A stretch of 64,000 bases of DNA, taken from positions 1 through 64,000 of the forward strand of contig JBDWUA010000010.1 in the NCBI GenBank assembly GCA_039984715.1, written 5' to 3'. This document shows, one piece after another, positions 1 through 8,643 of this stretch. This DNA comes from JABSSA01 sp039984715. Its GTDB lineage: Bacteria > Pseudomonadota > Alphaproteobacteria > Rhodobacterales > Rhodobacteraceae. The position numbers and the translations under genes were made by a program. Positions within the stretch are counted from its first letter, which is position 1, and the number at the start of each line of letters is the position of its first letter. A model generated the notes under the pieces. The model was not told the origin of the DNA and did no database searches. It saw only the letters and a program-made list of their open reading frames with translations.

Positions 1-358
1 GGTGGAGTTCGTTGGAATAGTCGCCGCCCGGCGTGCTGAGCCGGAACGTGTCGTTCCCATTGCCGCCCTCCAACCGCTCAACCGCACCACTGCCTGATCC
101 CTGCAACGTGTCATTGCCCTCACCACCATAAAGGCTGGCCGAGCCGGACTCGTTGGTCAGTCTATCATTGCCATCGCCGCCATAGAGTAGATCGCTTCCG
201 GATCCCCCGTATAACACATCGTTATCTAGGCCACCGTAGAGAATATCCGCGCCACCGGCCCCATCGAGCGTGTCATCGCCGCCAAAACCATGGATCGAAT
301 CGTCGGTGTTTAAACCCCCGAGCGAATTTGGGCTGTTGTTTCCAATAATCAGCGCCAT
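1..358 (-). CDS. RTX calcium-binding repeat protein, N-terminal part
   Basis: This is the first 119 codons of a gene that runs off the left edge of the window. After a short Met-Ala-Leu-Ile-Ile-Gly-Asn-Asn start, the translation is almost entirely glycine- and aspartate-rich nonapeptide repeats of the GGxGxDxLx type (for example GGDGNDRL and GGEGNDTL). Such repeats form calcium-binding beta-rolls in proteins exported by type I secretion. The start at 358 has a good AAAGGTGG ribosome binding site. There is no Sec signal peptide, as expected for type I substrates, whose signal is C-terminal and outside the window. The effector domain, if any, cannot be seen, so adhesin, enzyme or toxin remain possible. 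Confidence 0.85.
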   Translation of the reverse strand, partial: MALIIGNNSPNSLGGLNTDDSIHGFGGDDTLDGAGGADILYGGLDNDVLYGGSGSDLLYGGDGNDRLTNESGSASLYGGEGNDTLQGSGSGAVERLEGGNGNDTFRLSTPGGDYSNELH

Positions 359-674
359 GCGAGCCACCTTTCTAAAGTGAGGTCTTGGTGTGTTGGGGTA
401 TTTCCGTTCATTGTGCGAACACCGTTTGAGAACGCACAGGCGGGTGTCGGAGCGTCGATGTCATTGATTTATTCAAGGCACGGCGCTGACCAGTAGCAAG
501 CAAATCACCGTGTGAAGCGGCCTCTGAGATCAGAGTGTTTAGGTCAACACCTGTGGCAACGGCCATACGTACTCCAAATCGCTTAAACGAAAATTCAATC
601 AAAAAAGAAGTCTACTTTGCCAGAAAATGCTATTTGTAGCAAGTCTTGGCACCTTTTGGGCGAGTCATTAACCT
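359..674. other. Intergenic stretch without a convincing gene
   Basis: This 316-base gap lies upstream of the leftward RTX gene and beyond the end of the leftward glycosyltransferase. It presumably carries the RTX promoter. A 64-codon leftward frame (408-602, TTG start, or ATG at 565) is open, but it has no ribosome binding site, and its only familiar stretch, ATGVDLNTLI, is faintly like the C-terminus of HMG-CoA-lyase-type aldolases. I do not call it a gene. No terminator hairpin was seen. Confidence 0.4.
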
Positions 675-1445
675 TTAATTATCGTGTAAGCTGAAGTCCC
701 CGCGGAAAGGGTAATGGCCGTGGTGGACAATTACAGCTGTTTCATCACACCAGATGTCGCCGCCGCAGCCCTCGACCCAACGGCGACAGAACGACTGATC
801 CTCACCATACATCAGGATGCCCTTGGGATCGGTCACGTGGCTGAAAAAGTCGTGGAATTTCGCCCCTGCATAAAGCGGCAAGTTGTCGTGGCGCGGGCGC
901 GGACGCGCAACACCCTCAGCGATCATAGTTTCGGGAACTGTTCTTTCAATAAGCATCATTCCGGTACCTGCCCCCGGAACCGTTCGAAATCCGTTACGGA
1001 ATTTAGAGTGCCATGGGTCCGCATGGTTTAGGCGCTTTTGGACGTTGTATGTCAGTGCCTTGGCCAGCAAATCCTGTGTCGACGTCCGTTCTGAGCTGTG
1101 ATCGGAGGCCTCGTTTTCGATAAGCTTGCGTAGTTTTTCCAGCGACAGATTGCGCTGTGGGTAGGCCGCGCAGGTGAACGCAGCGCCGAATTCAATTAGT
1201 CGAAACACCACAGACGGCTCGAACGACATATCGCCGTCAATCAAAAGTGTGTGGCTGAACGTGGTATCCGCGAAAAACTGTGACATCAGAGCATTTCGGG
1301 ACATGACGATATCAGACCCTTCAAACGTTTTGATGGCAAAGGCAATTCCGCTTTCCCGCAAACGCTGAGTCAGCCCGATCAGTGCAACCATGGTTTCCGT
1401 CCGAACATATCCAGAGGTCGGCATTGCGATCATAATTGTTGGCAT
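675..1445 (-). CDS. Glycosyltransferase-like protein (GT-A fold)
   Basis: This 256-residue protein resembles small GT-A type glycosyltransferases: an N-terminal beta-strand MPTIMIAMPTSG, an arginine-asparagine pair near residue 50, and an aspartate-rich LLIDGDMSF motif (DGD at about 70-72) that would bind the metal and nucleotide-sugar. The open frame extends far upstream, but I chose the ATG at 1445 because the family motif begins directly there and an AGAAAG sequence precedes it. It is divergent from the TPR gene at 1631 and lies beside other glycan-modifying genes, which suggests glycan or glycoprotein assembly. Donor and acceptor are unknown. Confidence 0.7.
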   Translation of the reverse strand: MPTIMIAMPTSGYVRTETMVALIGLTQRLRESGIAFAIKTFEGSDIVMSRNALMSQFFADTTFSHTLLIDGDMSFEPSVVFRLIEFGAAFTCAAYPQRNLSLEKLRKLIENEASDHSSERTSTQDLLAKALTYNVQKRLNHADPWHSKFRNGFRTVPGAGTGMMLIERTVPETMIAEGVARPRPRHDNLPLYAGAKFHDFFSHVTDPKGILMYGEDQSFCRRWVEGCGGDIWCDETAVIVHHGHYPFRGDFSLHDN

Positions 1446-1630
1446 AAATTCACTTTCTGAAGCCGTAAATGACAGCTTATGCCCATAAATTCCGATTGCA
1501 ACGAAAGTTGCCTTTGCGCGCCCTTGCCCACCTATATGCGACCCCGCGCATGAAGTGGCACCACTGACTGCACCGGATTGACAGCGTTGTCGGAACGGTG
1601 AAATCTTGTCTGATTGAGGGTCGCGTAACC

Positions 1631-3019
1631 ATGAAAAATGACAAACTATCAACGCTTTCTGGCGAATCTGCGAAGAAGGCTGCAATCGCTGCACATCGAA
1701 AAGATGACTTGGAATCCGCGAGCCAACTTTATTACAGGGCGTTGATACAACTGCCCGAAGACGTCGAGATTTGGACCAATCTGGGCATATTGTTCCGAAC
1801 CCAAAAGCTTATCTTCCAATCCTTCCGAGCGCAGAAAAAGGCGTTTGATCTTGATCCCGACAAACTCTCTGTTTGCTTGAACTTTGCCAATATTTTGGAT
1901 GACATCGGACAGCATGAAAAAGCGATTGAGTTGCGCAAGCAGTTGGTCAACGCGACGCCAGATAACGTAGAAGCACATGTTATGCTGATCCGTTCGTTAC
2001 GGTTGGCCAGACAGATGGATGCCGCAGAACAAGCCGTGGCAGAGGCTTTGCACCTGTTCCCTGACAATGCGGATATCCTGTTTTACAAATCGACCATGTT
2101 GCTGTCGCAAGGTCGATACGCTGATGGGTTTTTGAATTACCTTTGGCGGTTTGAAACCGATCAGATTGATGTTCCAACGGATAAAATAAGTCGGTGGACA
2201 GGTCAAAACCTCGACGGCAAGCGGGTGTTGGTGTTGCCGGAACAAGGGTTCGGAGACACGATCAATTTCACGCGCTTTCTGCCGCACCTGAAGTCGCTTG
2301 GTGCGACTGTCCATCTGGTGTGTCGCCCGCCGGTGTTGCGGCTGTTGCAACGGGTTAAAGGGGCTGATGCGGTGATCGAAAAGACGTCACCGGGGGCCGA
2401 GTACGATTATTGGACCACCGCTTTGGACATTCCGGTGGATTATTTCCTGCGCAAAAACGAGATTCCGGAACCGATCCGTCTGACACTGCCCGATCCTGCA
2501 AAAAGACGCGCCCAAAAGATGATCAACGCGCATCAAAGTAAGCTTCGCATTGGATGCGTCTGGGCCGGGTCCGAAGGGAATGACCGCAATACAATGCGGT
2601 CGTTTTCACATCAAAATTTTCTTCCACTGGCCAAAATTCCCGGCATTCAGATGTTTTCCTTGTACAAGGGGCCACGTCTGGACAGCTATTACAAAGATGG
2701 CACAGCGGCATTCGTTCTGGATACGGCCAGTACAGATCAGGACCTTGCCGATTGCGCAGCCACGGTCGCGGAAATGGACATAATCATCACCGCTGATACG
2801 GTGACGGCGCATATCGCGGGTTCGTTAGGTATTGAGGTTTGGAACCTTCTGCATTGGGAGCCTTTCTGGCTTTATGGAACGGCGGGGGATCAAACGGATT
2901 GGTATCCATCCATGACCCTTATCAGGCAATCCAGACCCAACGATTGGAACGATGTGTTCAAAGTGGTTGAACGAAAGTTGCTGGACCGATTGGCCACCCG
3001 ATCCGGTGACGGGACATGA
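1631..3019 (+). CDS. TPR protein with C-terminal glycosyltransferase-like domain
   Basis: The 462-residue protein has tetratricopeptide-like helices in its first 180 residues (for example the stretch ending in WTNLGILFR and the one around LFPDNADILFYKS). It ends in a domain resembling the heptosyltransferase/GT9-like C-terminus that often follows TPRs: GCVWAGSEGNDRNTMRS, then DTVTAHIAGSLGIEVWNLL and a WYP motif. Such TPR-GT proteins act in the cytoplasm on glycans or glycoproteins. The ATG at 1631 was preferred over 1598 because GAGGGTCG lies upstream and the TPR region starts at once. Its stop overlaps the next start (ATGA), so the two genes are translationally coupled. Confidence 0.75.
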   Translation: MKNDKLSTLSGESAKKAAIAAHRKDDLESASQLYYRALIQLPEDVEIWTNLGILFRTQKLIFQSFRAQKKAFDLDPDKLSVCLNFANILDDIGQHEKAIELRKQLVNATPDNVEAHVMLIRSLRLARQMDAAEQAVAEALHLFPDNADILFYKSTMLLSQGRYADGFLNYLWRFETDQIDVPTDKISRWTGQNLDGKRVLVLPEQGFGDTINFTRFLPHLKSLGATVHLVCRPPVLRLLQRVKGADAVIEKTSPGAEYDYWTTALDIPVDYFLRKNEIPEPIRLTLPDPAKRRAQKMINAHQSKLRIGCVWAGSEGNDRNTMRSFSHQNFLPLAKIPGIQMFSLYKGPRLDSYYKDGTAAFVLDTASTDQDLADCAATVAEMDIIITADTVTAHIAGSLGIEVWNLLHWEPFWLYGTAGDQTDWYPSMTLIRQSRPNDWNDVFKVVERKLLDRLATRSGDGT

Positions 3020-3414
3020 ACATTCACATCCCAATCTCAGTTGGTGAATTTTTGGACCGGTTGACCATCCTCGAGCTTAAATACGAACACGCACCAGACG
3101 GCGCCTTGAAAGACGGCATCCAAAATCAAATCAACCAATTTAATGATGCAGCAGCGCCGGTCGCCGCCATAATAGAGTCATTGACCCCTCTGCGCCGGGA
3201 ATTGGGGGCAATAAATGCCCAATTGTGGACCGTGGAAGATGACCTGCGGGCGAAGGAAAGCGCGCAGGTATTTGATGAGGAATTCATAACCTTGGCCCGA
3301 TCCGTCTATCGGTTGAACGACCAACGTGCGGCGCTCAAGAAACAGATGGATCAACAGGCCGGTTCTGATTTCAGCGACGCAAAAATCTATCGGACCGCGC
3401 CCCCCGACGGCTAA
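3016..3414 (+). CDS. DUF6165 family protein
   Basis: This 132-residue soluble protein matches the pattern of the DUF6165 family: an N-terminal IPISVGEFLDRLTILELK segment, then long helices with conserved charged residues (about 60-115). No catalytic motif is visible and the function is not known. It starts within the stop of the TPR-glycosyltransferase gene (four-base overlap), which implies joint expression and probably a joint role in glycan assembly. The last residues are low-complexity and rich in proline and aspartate. Confidence 0.75.
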   Translation: MNIHIPISVGEFLDRLTILELKYEHAPDGALKDGIQNQINQFNDAAAPVAAIIESLTPLRRELGAINAQLWTVEDDLRAKESAQVFDEEFITLARSVYRLNDQRAALKKQMDQQAGSDFSDAKIYRTAPPDG

Positions 3415-3421
3415 GCTGGCG

Positions 3422-4177
3422 TTACTTTTTACGCCGGGGCTTTGGATAAAGAAGCTGTTCTGGCCTGCGTTCCTCGGCATCTCTGAACAAAGAGAACGTC
3501 TGATTGACGAAATTGACCGCCCCCGAAATCATTTCGAGGTATTCCAACAATTCGTCTGTGCGTTCGGCTTCGACCATTTGGACGGCACGGTCCTGCGGTT
3601 CCGTTTCAAGCTGCACATAGAACAACGGTTCCCCGCGTTTCAGGTTTATCTGTCGGGATGTGTCATGCCATTCAAAGGCCCAAACGATGGCGCGCGGCCA
3701 AACGTGTACCGGAAAACGGCCGCCAAAAATTGTGCCCGGCAATGCCTCGGAGCGGTAATGCATGAATGGGGCCAACTGGGACAGGTAAACGGGTTCATCG
3801 GCGACAAAAATGTATGGCAAAGCCAGTTGCAGCGTTGGTCGATCCGGATAGCGCCATTCCGCTTCGGGGATCAGGCTGAGCAGTTTGCTCAAGTGGTTCC
3901 ACCGCACTGGGCTTTCGTCCCCCAGAAGATTGACCAATGCGGGCACGCCCTCTTCGGTGCGCTCGAATTTCAGGCTCAGATCGAATGGGCAAGCAATCTC
4001 AAAATAGCGGCTTTCTAAGTTCATAATTGCCGGGCAACGCGATGCAGATTTGGCATGTGTGCGGCTCATTTCGACCGAACGCACGCGCGCTGGCGGCTTG
4101 TACATCACTCCGCCCTTGTTGGTCCCCAATAGCCATCCGACCTTAACAGGTTCACGCGTTGGTCCGTCTTTATACAT
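3422..4177 (-). CDS. Conserved hypothetical protein, DUF6065-like
   Basis: This 251-residue protein has no signal peptide or membrane segment. It contains several tryptophan- and proline-rich motifs (GWLLGTNKGG, CPFDLSLKFE, PVHVWPRAIVWAFEWHD) and a CPA near residue 50. The arrangement recalls uncharacterised DUF6065-like proteins found with glycan genes, but I cannot confirm the family. The start at 4177 has AGAGGGA ahead of it, better than the upstream ATG of the open frame at 4234. It converges on the DUF6165 gene, with stops only eight bases apart. Confidence 0.6.
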   Translation of the reverse strand: MYKDGPTREPVKVGWLLGTNKGGVMYKPPARVRSVEMSRTHAKSASRCPAIMNLESRYFEIACPFDLSLKFERTEEGVPALVNLLGDESPVRWNHLSKLLSLIPEAEWRYPDRPTLQLALPYIFVADEPVYLSQLAPFMHYRSEALPGTIFGGRFPVHVWPRAIVWAFEWHDTSRQINLKRGEPLFYVQLETEPQDRAVQMVEAERTDELLEYLEMISGAVNFVNQTFSLFRDAEERRPEQLLYPKPRRKK

Positions 4178-4324
4178 CGGTGTCCCTCTGAAAATGCGCG
4201 TTTCACATCGATCGCCCGTCTCATCGCGAGACAAAGCCCCATAATCGCGAAAGAAATACCCGAACCGGCCTGCAGATGCACAGTTTTTTAATCCATGGGG
4301 GTCAATCAGGTCATCAAATGATGC

Positions 4325-5116
4325 CTAAGAACTGCGCCACCAATCATTTGGACCTTCGATCTTTTTGAATTGTTTAAGAACAAATTTGTTGTCGCGCGGC
4401 AGGCAAAGCACATTAACGCTGAGGATGTTCCCAAACACGTTTTCGGTGTCGCCACGGTAATTGTTAGGGCTGAACATCGTGGGCAAATGCCAATAGGCGG
4501 AATAATCCATCTCTTGAATCAACCGGATCAAATCGGGGGATTTTTCGCGGCGGTCATTCTCAAGATACAGCAGCGGTTGGAATTCGGCGATCGTTTGGCG
4601 TGCGCCCAATAACACCTCGCGCTCCATTCCTTCGACGTCTGCCTTGATCAGATGACACGCGTTCAATCCCAATGAATCGATGGTTATCGACGGGACAACG
4701 TCGCCTTTCCCTTGTTCAGCGACAGACACGCCCCCAAAATTTCCCGGCGCATCAAAATTCGCCACCGGAACGATTAACTGTCCGGGTTCCGACCCCAGTG
4801 CAGCCTGCCATGTTTCGGTGTTGGATATGCCGTTCAGCGCCAAGTTACCACAGAGCATTTGAAAGACTTGCCTTTGAGGCTCGAATGCCAATACGCGTCC
4901 GTTTGGGCCAACCAACTGGGCGAACTGCAACGTAAAACACCCTAGGTTTGCACCCGCCTCAATCACGGTCTGACCCGGCCGAACTATTGAATTGTAAAAC
5001 TGTGCCTCAACTGGCGAAAACTCACCGTATTTGACCAATGACCGCCCGATGTAGACGTCATTTGGATTGACCATCATGCGCCCGTATCGGCCATCTATTA
5101 AAACAGGTTTGATCAT
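4325..5116 (-). CDS. FkbM family methyltransferase
   Basis: This is an S-adenosylmethionine-dependent methyltransferase of the FkbM type, about 263 residues. Motif I is VIEAGANLGCFT (about 51-62), followed by an acidic LAFEP loop that would bind the SAM ribose, and then IKADVEGMEREVL, the hallmark D-x-E-G of FkbM enzymes. The family O-methylates sugars or polyketides. The start is uncertain: ATG 5116 begins at the first family-like strand, but the frame is open to 5179. It lies next to glycosyltransferases, so methylation of a surface glycan is the simplest reading. Confidence 0.8.
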   Translation of the reverse strand: MIKPVLIDGRYGRMMVNPNDVYIGRSLVKYGEFSPVEAQFYNSIVRPGQTVIEAGANLGCFTLQFAQLVGPNGRVLAFEPQRQVFQMLCGNLALNGISNTETWQAALGSEPGQLIVPVANFDAPGNFGGVSVAEQGKGDVVPSITIDSLGLNACHLIKADVEGMEREVLLGARQTIAEFQPLLYLENDRREKSPDLIRLIQEMDYSAYWHLPTMFSPNNYRGDTENVFGNILSVNVLCLPRDNKFVLKQFKKIEGPNDWWRSS

Positions 5117-5388
5117 CGATGAAGCATCTCTGACGGAAAAAGCCGCGTGTTCGCAAATGACGCCAATACCTGCCATCACCGCGTGTCACTTGGAACGATA
5201 ATGCAGAGACGCCTCTCATTCTACTGTTGTTTGCACAATGTCCCTGGCACCGGGCATCAGAGCACAACGCCCTATTCCAACACTCTGACACAAGCGGTTT
5301 CAGATGATTACTGGCAAAGGCGAATTAATCGGATAAGCTCCTTGCGGATTGCTCTGGTTGAACTAATGGCGAGGCACAGTTTTAACCG

Positions 5389-7056
5389 ATGACTTCGACC
5401 GCGGCCATTTATTATCATCCTGACATTGTTGAGCGTGCAGACACGTCACTGGTCGGTCGGCGCGCGGCTGGTACGTCATTCCTGAGGGGGTACATCCAGC
5501 ACGTTCAGGCAGATGTCGTGCATTGCGTCGCTGATACGCAATCCGCGATCAAAGAATTCTCTGGCATATGCGCACAGAACGATTGGGCAGGTGACGTTGT
5601 TGGCTGGTTGCAGGATGATCCAAAGGCATTGTCAAACCCCAGCACGCTTTTTGTTCCCGGTCCTTCACTGGCAACATTCGCGTGGACACGGCGCAGTCGG
5701 GCCAACAGCTATGCGCTTTGCGGTTTAACTCACACGTTGTCTACGAAAACCATTCAGACGGACTTGGCCAATCTGTTGTACGCACCGGTCGAACCCTTTG
5801 ACGCCATCATCTGTACCAGCACAGCCGCCAAGCGCGTGGTCGAACACCACCTTGATGCTGCCGAGGAATACATACGCACGCGTTTTGATACACATAAAGT
5901 CCCCCGGCCCCTTTTGCCCACAATCCCATTGGGCATCGAGACGTCCCGCTTTGCGCCCAACCCAGTGACACGCCAGACGATGCGTCAACGGCTCAGCCTA
6001 TCCGACGACCAAATCGTGCTGATGACGATGGGACGCCTATCAACATTTGAAAAGATGAGCCCCGGCCCGATGTTTTTGGCCTTGGAACGCGCAGCACGTC
6101 GCATTGGGCAAAGGTTGGTGTTGCTGATGGTCGGTTGGTTCAAGGGTAAGACCATGGAAAAGCTGCATAAAACCATGGCCGCCGCAATGGCACCAAGTGT
6201 TGATGTTCTGTTCGTTGATGGCAGAGACGAGACATTGCGTTCAGATATTTGGGCCGCAGCGGATATTTTCACGCTGCCCGTTGATAATATCCAAGAAACC
6301 TTTGGTCTTGCTCCGATTGAGGCGATGGCAGCCGGACTGCCGGTTATATGTTCGGACTGGAATGGGTTCAAAGATACGGTAGCGCATGGCGAAACAGGAT
6401 TTCGCATTCCAACTATGGCCCCATCCCCCGGTGGCGGCGATGATCTCGCCGCCCGACATGGCTCTGGTCAGGATCGTTATTCGCAATACCTGATGACGAT
6501 TAATCAGCAGACGTGCATCGACATCGGCGCGTATTCTGAGGCCGTTGTTCAGCTTGCCACTGACGCGTCGCTGCGCAAGAAAATGGGCGATGCAGGGCGA
6601 AAAAGGGCGATTGAGCTGTTCGATTGGAGCGTTGTCATTCCTCAGTACCAATCCCTGTGGGCCGAGCAAACCGAGATTAGATTGAGTGTCGCGGCGAACG
6701 AAGCACAGGCGAAACCGCGCAATGCGCTTTCTGAGTTAGACCCCTTTCAAACATATGCACATTATCCAACCACAACGATTTCACCAAAAACGGAAATACG
6801 CGCCCCAGTTCAGGTTGAACATGAGGAAATCCATCGCTTGCTTATTCTTTCGGGGGCCCACGCGATTGACCGCCCCATCGCAAGCCCAACTGAATTGGCC
6901 AGCCTTCAAGCTGTGGTTCATCAACAAGGCGTTTTGACACTCAGCGAGCTTTCGGACCAGTGCAACGTACCGATCATCCGGGTTCAAGGCCTTGTTCTGT
7001 GGCTTGCCAAATACGGTCTTGTCACCATCGATTTTGGAACGGGCAAAACCACATGA
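5389..7056 (+). CDS. Glycosyltransferase family 4 with C-terminal winged-helix-like extension
   Basis: A retaining GT-B glycosyltransferase of 555 residues. The N-terminal acceptor domain is followed by the donor domain with MGRLSTFEKM (about 214-223), the E-x7-E pair in ETFGLAPIE (E303 and E311), and the GLPVICSDWNG segment. The core ends at about residue 440. The last 75 residues look unlike a GT: a helical stretch VLTLSELSDQCN followed by VLWLAKYGLVTID reads like a winged-helix or MarR-type fold. The gene is coupled to the sulfotransferase downstream by an ATGA overlap. Confidence 0.8.
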   Translation: MTSTAAIYYHPDIVERADTSLVGRRAAGTSFLRGYIQHVQADVVHCVADTQSAIKEFSGICAQNDWAGDVVGWLQDDPKALSNPSTLFVPGPSLATFAWTRRSRANSYALCGLTHTLSTKTIQTDLANLLYAPVEPFDAIICTSTAAKRVVEHHLDAAEEYIRTRFDTHKVPRPLLPTIPLGIETSRFAPNPVTRQTMRQRLSLSDDQIVLMTMGRLSTFEKMSPGPMFLALERAARRIGQRLVLLMVGWFKGKTMEKLHKTMAAAMAPSVDVLFVDGRDETLRSDIWAAADIFTLPVDNIQETFGLAPIEAMAAGLPVICSDWNGFKDTVAHGETGFRIPTMAPSPGGGDDLAARHGSGQDRYSQYLMTINQQTCIDIGAYSEAVVQLATDASLRKKMGDAGRKRAIELFDWSVVIPQYQSLWAEQTEIRLSVAANEAQAKPRNALSELDPFQTYAHYPTTTISPKTEIRAPVQVEHEEIHRLLILSGAHAIDRPIASPTELASLQAVVHQQGVLTLSELSDQCNVPIIRVQGLVLWLAKYGLVTIDFGTGKTT

Positions 7057-7784
7057 TCATCATCAATGCAGGCGTACCGCGGTCGGGTACCGTGCTGGTT
7101 AATTCCATTATTCGCAATCTATTTCAGGACGTCACCCCAAGTATTTTGCAAGAAAATCCCAACGAGGATGAACTGCTTCCTCTTCTTAAAAAGATCATAT
7201 CAAACGGTGAGGATAAAACCCGGCCTTGCTTGATACACACCCATTCTTGGTCGAAAGAGATTTCCACAGTTCTGGCGGCTCATTCAAACAAACGCGTTCT
7301 TGTGAATTACAGGGATCCGCGGGATGTTGCCGTGTCCCTCATGAAGCTGCACGATCATGATTTTGAATACGCGGCGCGCCTGACAGAGGCAAGTTTCGCG
7401 CAAATTGCAAAATGCATTAGAGGAACTCATAATTTGGCGTTGCCTTATGAATTACTCATCCCCGGGAAACGATTGGCGATATACCAAATCGCACAGTTTT
7501 TGGGATTTCGACCTTCAATGCGCCAGATTTCCATAATTGACGAAGAAACCAGTATCGAAAACCATCGATCTATTATGAAGAGTGTACAGGACGGTACTTT
7601 AAAAACCATAATTCGAAAACACAATTCAAACCGAGTTCTTGCCGAGGATAGCGTCACATTGATCAACGATCGTCATATCCAATCTGGTGCATCAGGACGT
7701 TGGCGCGAGGAATTTCCGTCAACCCAACATGAATTGATAACAGGTCGTTTCACACATATTCTGGACAACTTTGGCTATGAATAG
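7053..7784 (+). CDS. Sulfotransferase domain protein
   Basis: This 243-residue protein starts with GVPRSGT (7-13), the PAPS 5'-phosphosulfate loop of sulfotransferases, and has NYRDPRDVAVSL as the 3'-phosphate-binding motif. It would transfer sulfate from PAPS to a hydroxyl, most likely on a sugar given its neighbours. The start ATG overlaps the stop of the GT4 gene, which rules out the longer upstream frame. It is somewhat more AT-rich than the genes to its left. The acceptor is unknown. Confidence 0.8.
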   Translation: MIIINAGVPRSGTVLVNSIIRNLFQDVTPSILQENPNEDELLPLLKKIISNGEDKTRPCLIHTHSWSKEISTVLAAHSNKRVLVNYRDPRDVAVSLMKLHDHDFEYAARLTEASFAQIAKCIRGTHNLALPYELLIPGKRLAIYQIAQFLGFRPSMRQISIIDEETSIENHRSIMKSVQDGTLKTIIRKHNSNRVLAEDSVTLINDRHIQSGASGRWREEFPSTQHELITGRFTHILDNFGYE

Positions 7785-7835
7785 ATTGGGTTCGATAACA
7801 AGAACCCAAAAATCGACACCAGTTGAAGGTTTTGC

Positions 7836-8603
7836 ATGACAACACTCAGGAAAAAAATTGCCAAGGCAGAGGCCTTATTGTCCGAAGCGTTTGCGGAATA
7901 TTCTGCTGCCCTCAAACAAAACACCGGCAGCGAACGCGGAGCATTGAATCAGGAATGTTGGAATTTGCGACTGATGACTGGCGAGCTGCGCGAGTATTTC
8001 AGTCAAAGCGGCCAAGATTGGTTTGTTGATAGAATGCTGACGAAATCCAAGGAAGGCGGTGTTTTTGTCGATGTTGGCGGGTTTGATGGCGTAACCGGTT
8101 CAAATACGCTGTTTTTTGAAACGTTTCGACGATGGACCGGGGTGTTGATCGAAGGGGTCGACGAAAACCTAGAACGCGCAATCAATATACGCCGGTGCCC
8201 GTGTATCGGCACGGTCGTGACGGGCGATGGGGCCCCTGTTGAATTCCTTGAAGTGACCTCTGGGTACCGGCAAATGAGCGGGCGATTGGATACCTATGAC
8301 CCTAACCTTTTGGCGCAGGTTCGGGCACATCCCAAGCACAAAGAAACTGTGCGGACCGTTCCAACACGAACGCTTGTAAGTATATTGCAGGAATTCGATA
8401 TCACTGAGGTCGACTATCTGTCGCTGGATATTGAAGGGGCTGAACAAGATATATTAGAGACCTTTCCGTTTGATCGAATTGAGATTGAATTTCTCAGCAT
8501 CGAGAACCCAACGGCGTCTCAATCCACTAGCGATTTCATGAGATCGAAAGGTTTTAAGTTGAAAGAATTTTTGGGTGCGGACCAAATTTATTGCCGAATG
8601 TGA
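7836..8603 (+). CDS. FkbM family methyltransferase
   Basis: A 255-residue protein with an N-terminal helical region (1-55) and an FkbM-type methyltransferase core: VFVDVGGFDG at about 77-86 (SAM motif I), an acidic LIEGVDENL loop, and LSLDIEGAEQDIL near residue 200 (the D-x-E-G motif). It is a second FkbM enzyme, different in sequence from the one at 4325-5116. It follows the sulfotransferase by 51 bases on the same strand, so a role in decorating the same glycan is likely. Confidence 0.8.
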   Translation: MTTLRKKIAKAEALLSEAFAEYSAALKQNTGSERGALNQECWNLRLMTGELREYFSQSGQDWFVDRMLTKSKEGGVFVDVGGFDGVTGSNTLFFETFRRWTGVLIEGVDENLERAINIRRCPCIGTVVTGDGAPVEFLEVTSGYRQMSGRLDTYDPNLLAQVRAHPKHKETVRTVPTRTLVSILQEFDITEVDYLSLDIEGAEQDILETFPFDRIEIEFLSIENPTASQSTSDFMRSKGFKLKEFLGADQIYCRM

Positions 8604-8643
8604 TCGCTTTAATGTATCATGAAGAATTTAATATGAAAAGAAA

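Noticed and set aside
408..602. Leftward 64-codon frame with ATGVDLNTLI, like the end of an HMG-CoA lyase
   Set aside because: The resemblance covers about ten residues only, the start is TTG, no ribosome binding site is present and the rest is unlike the family.
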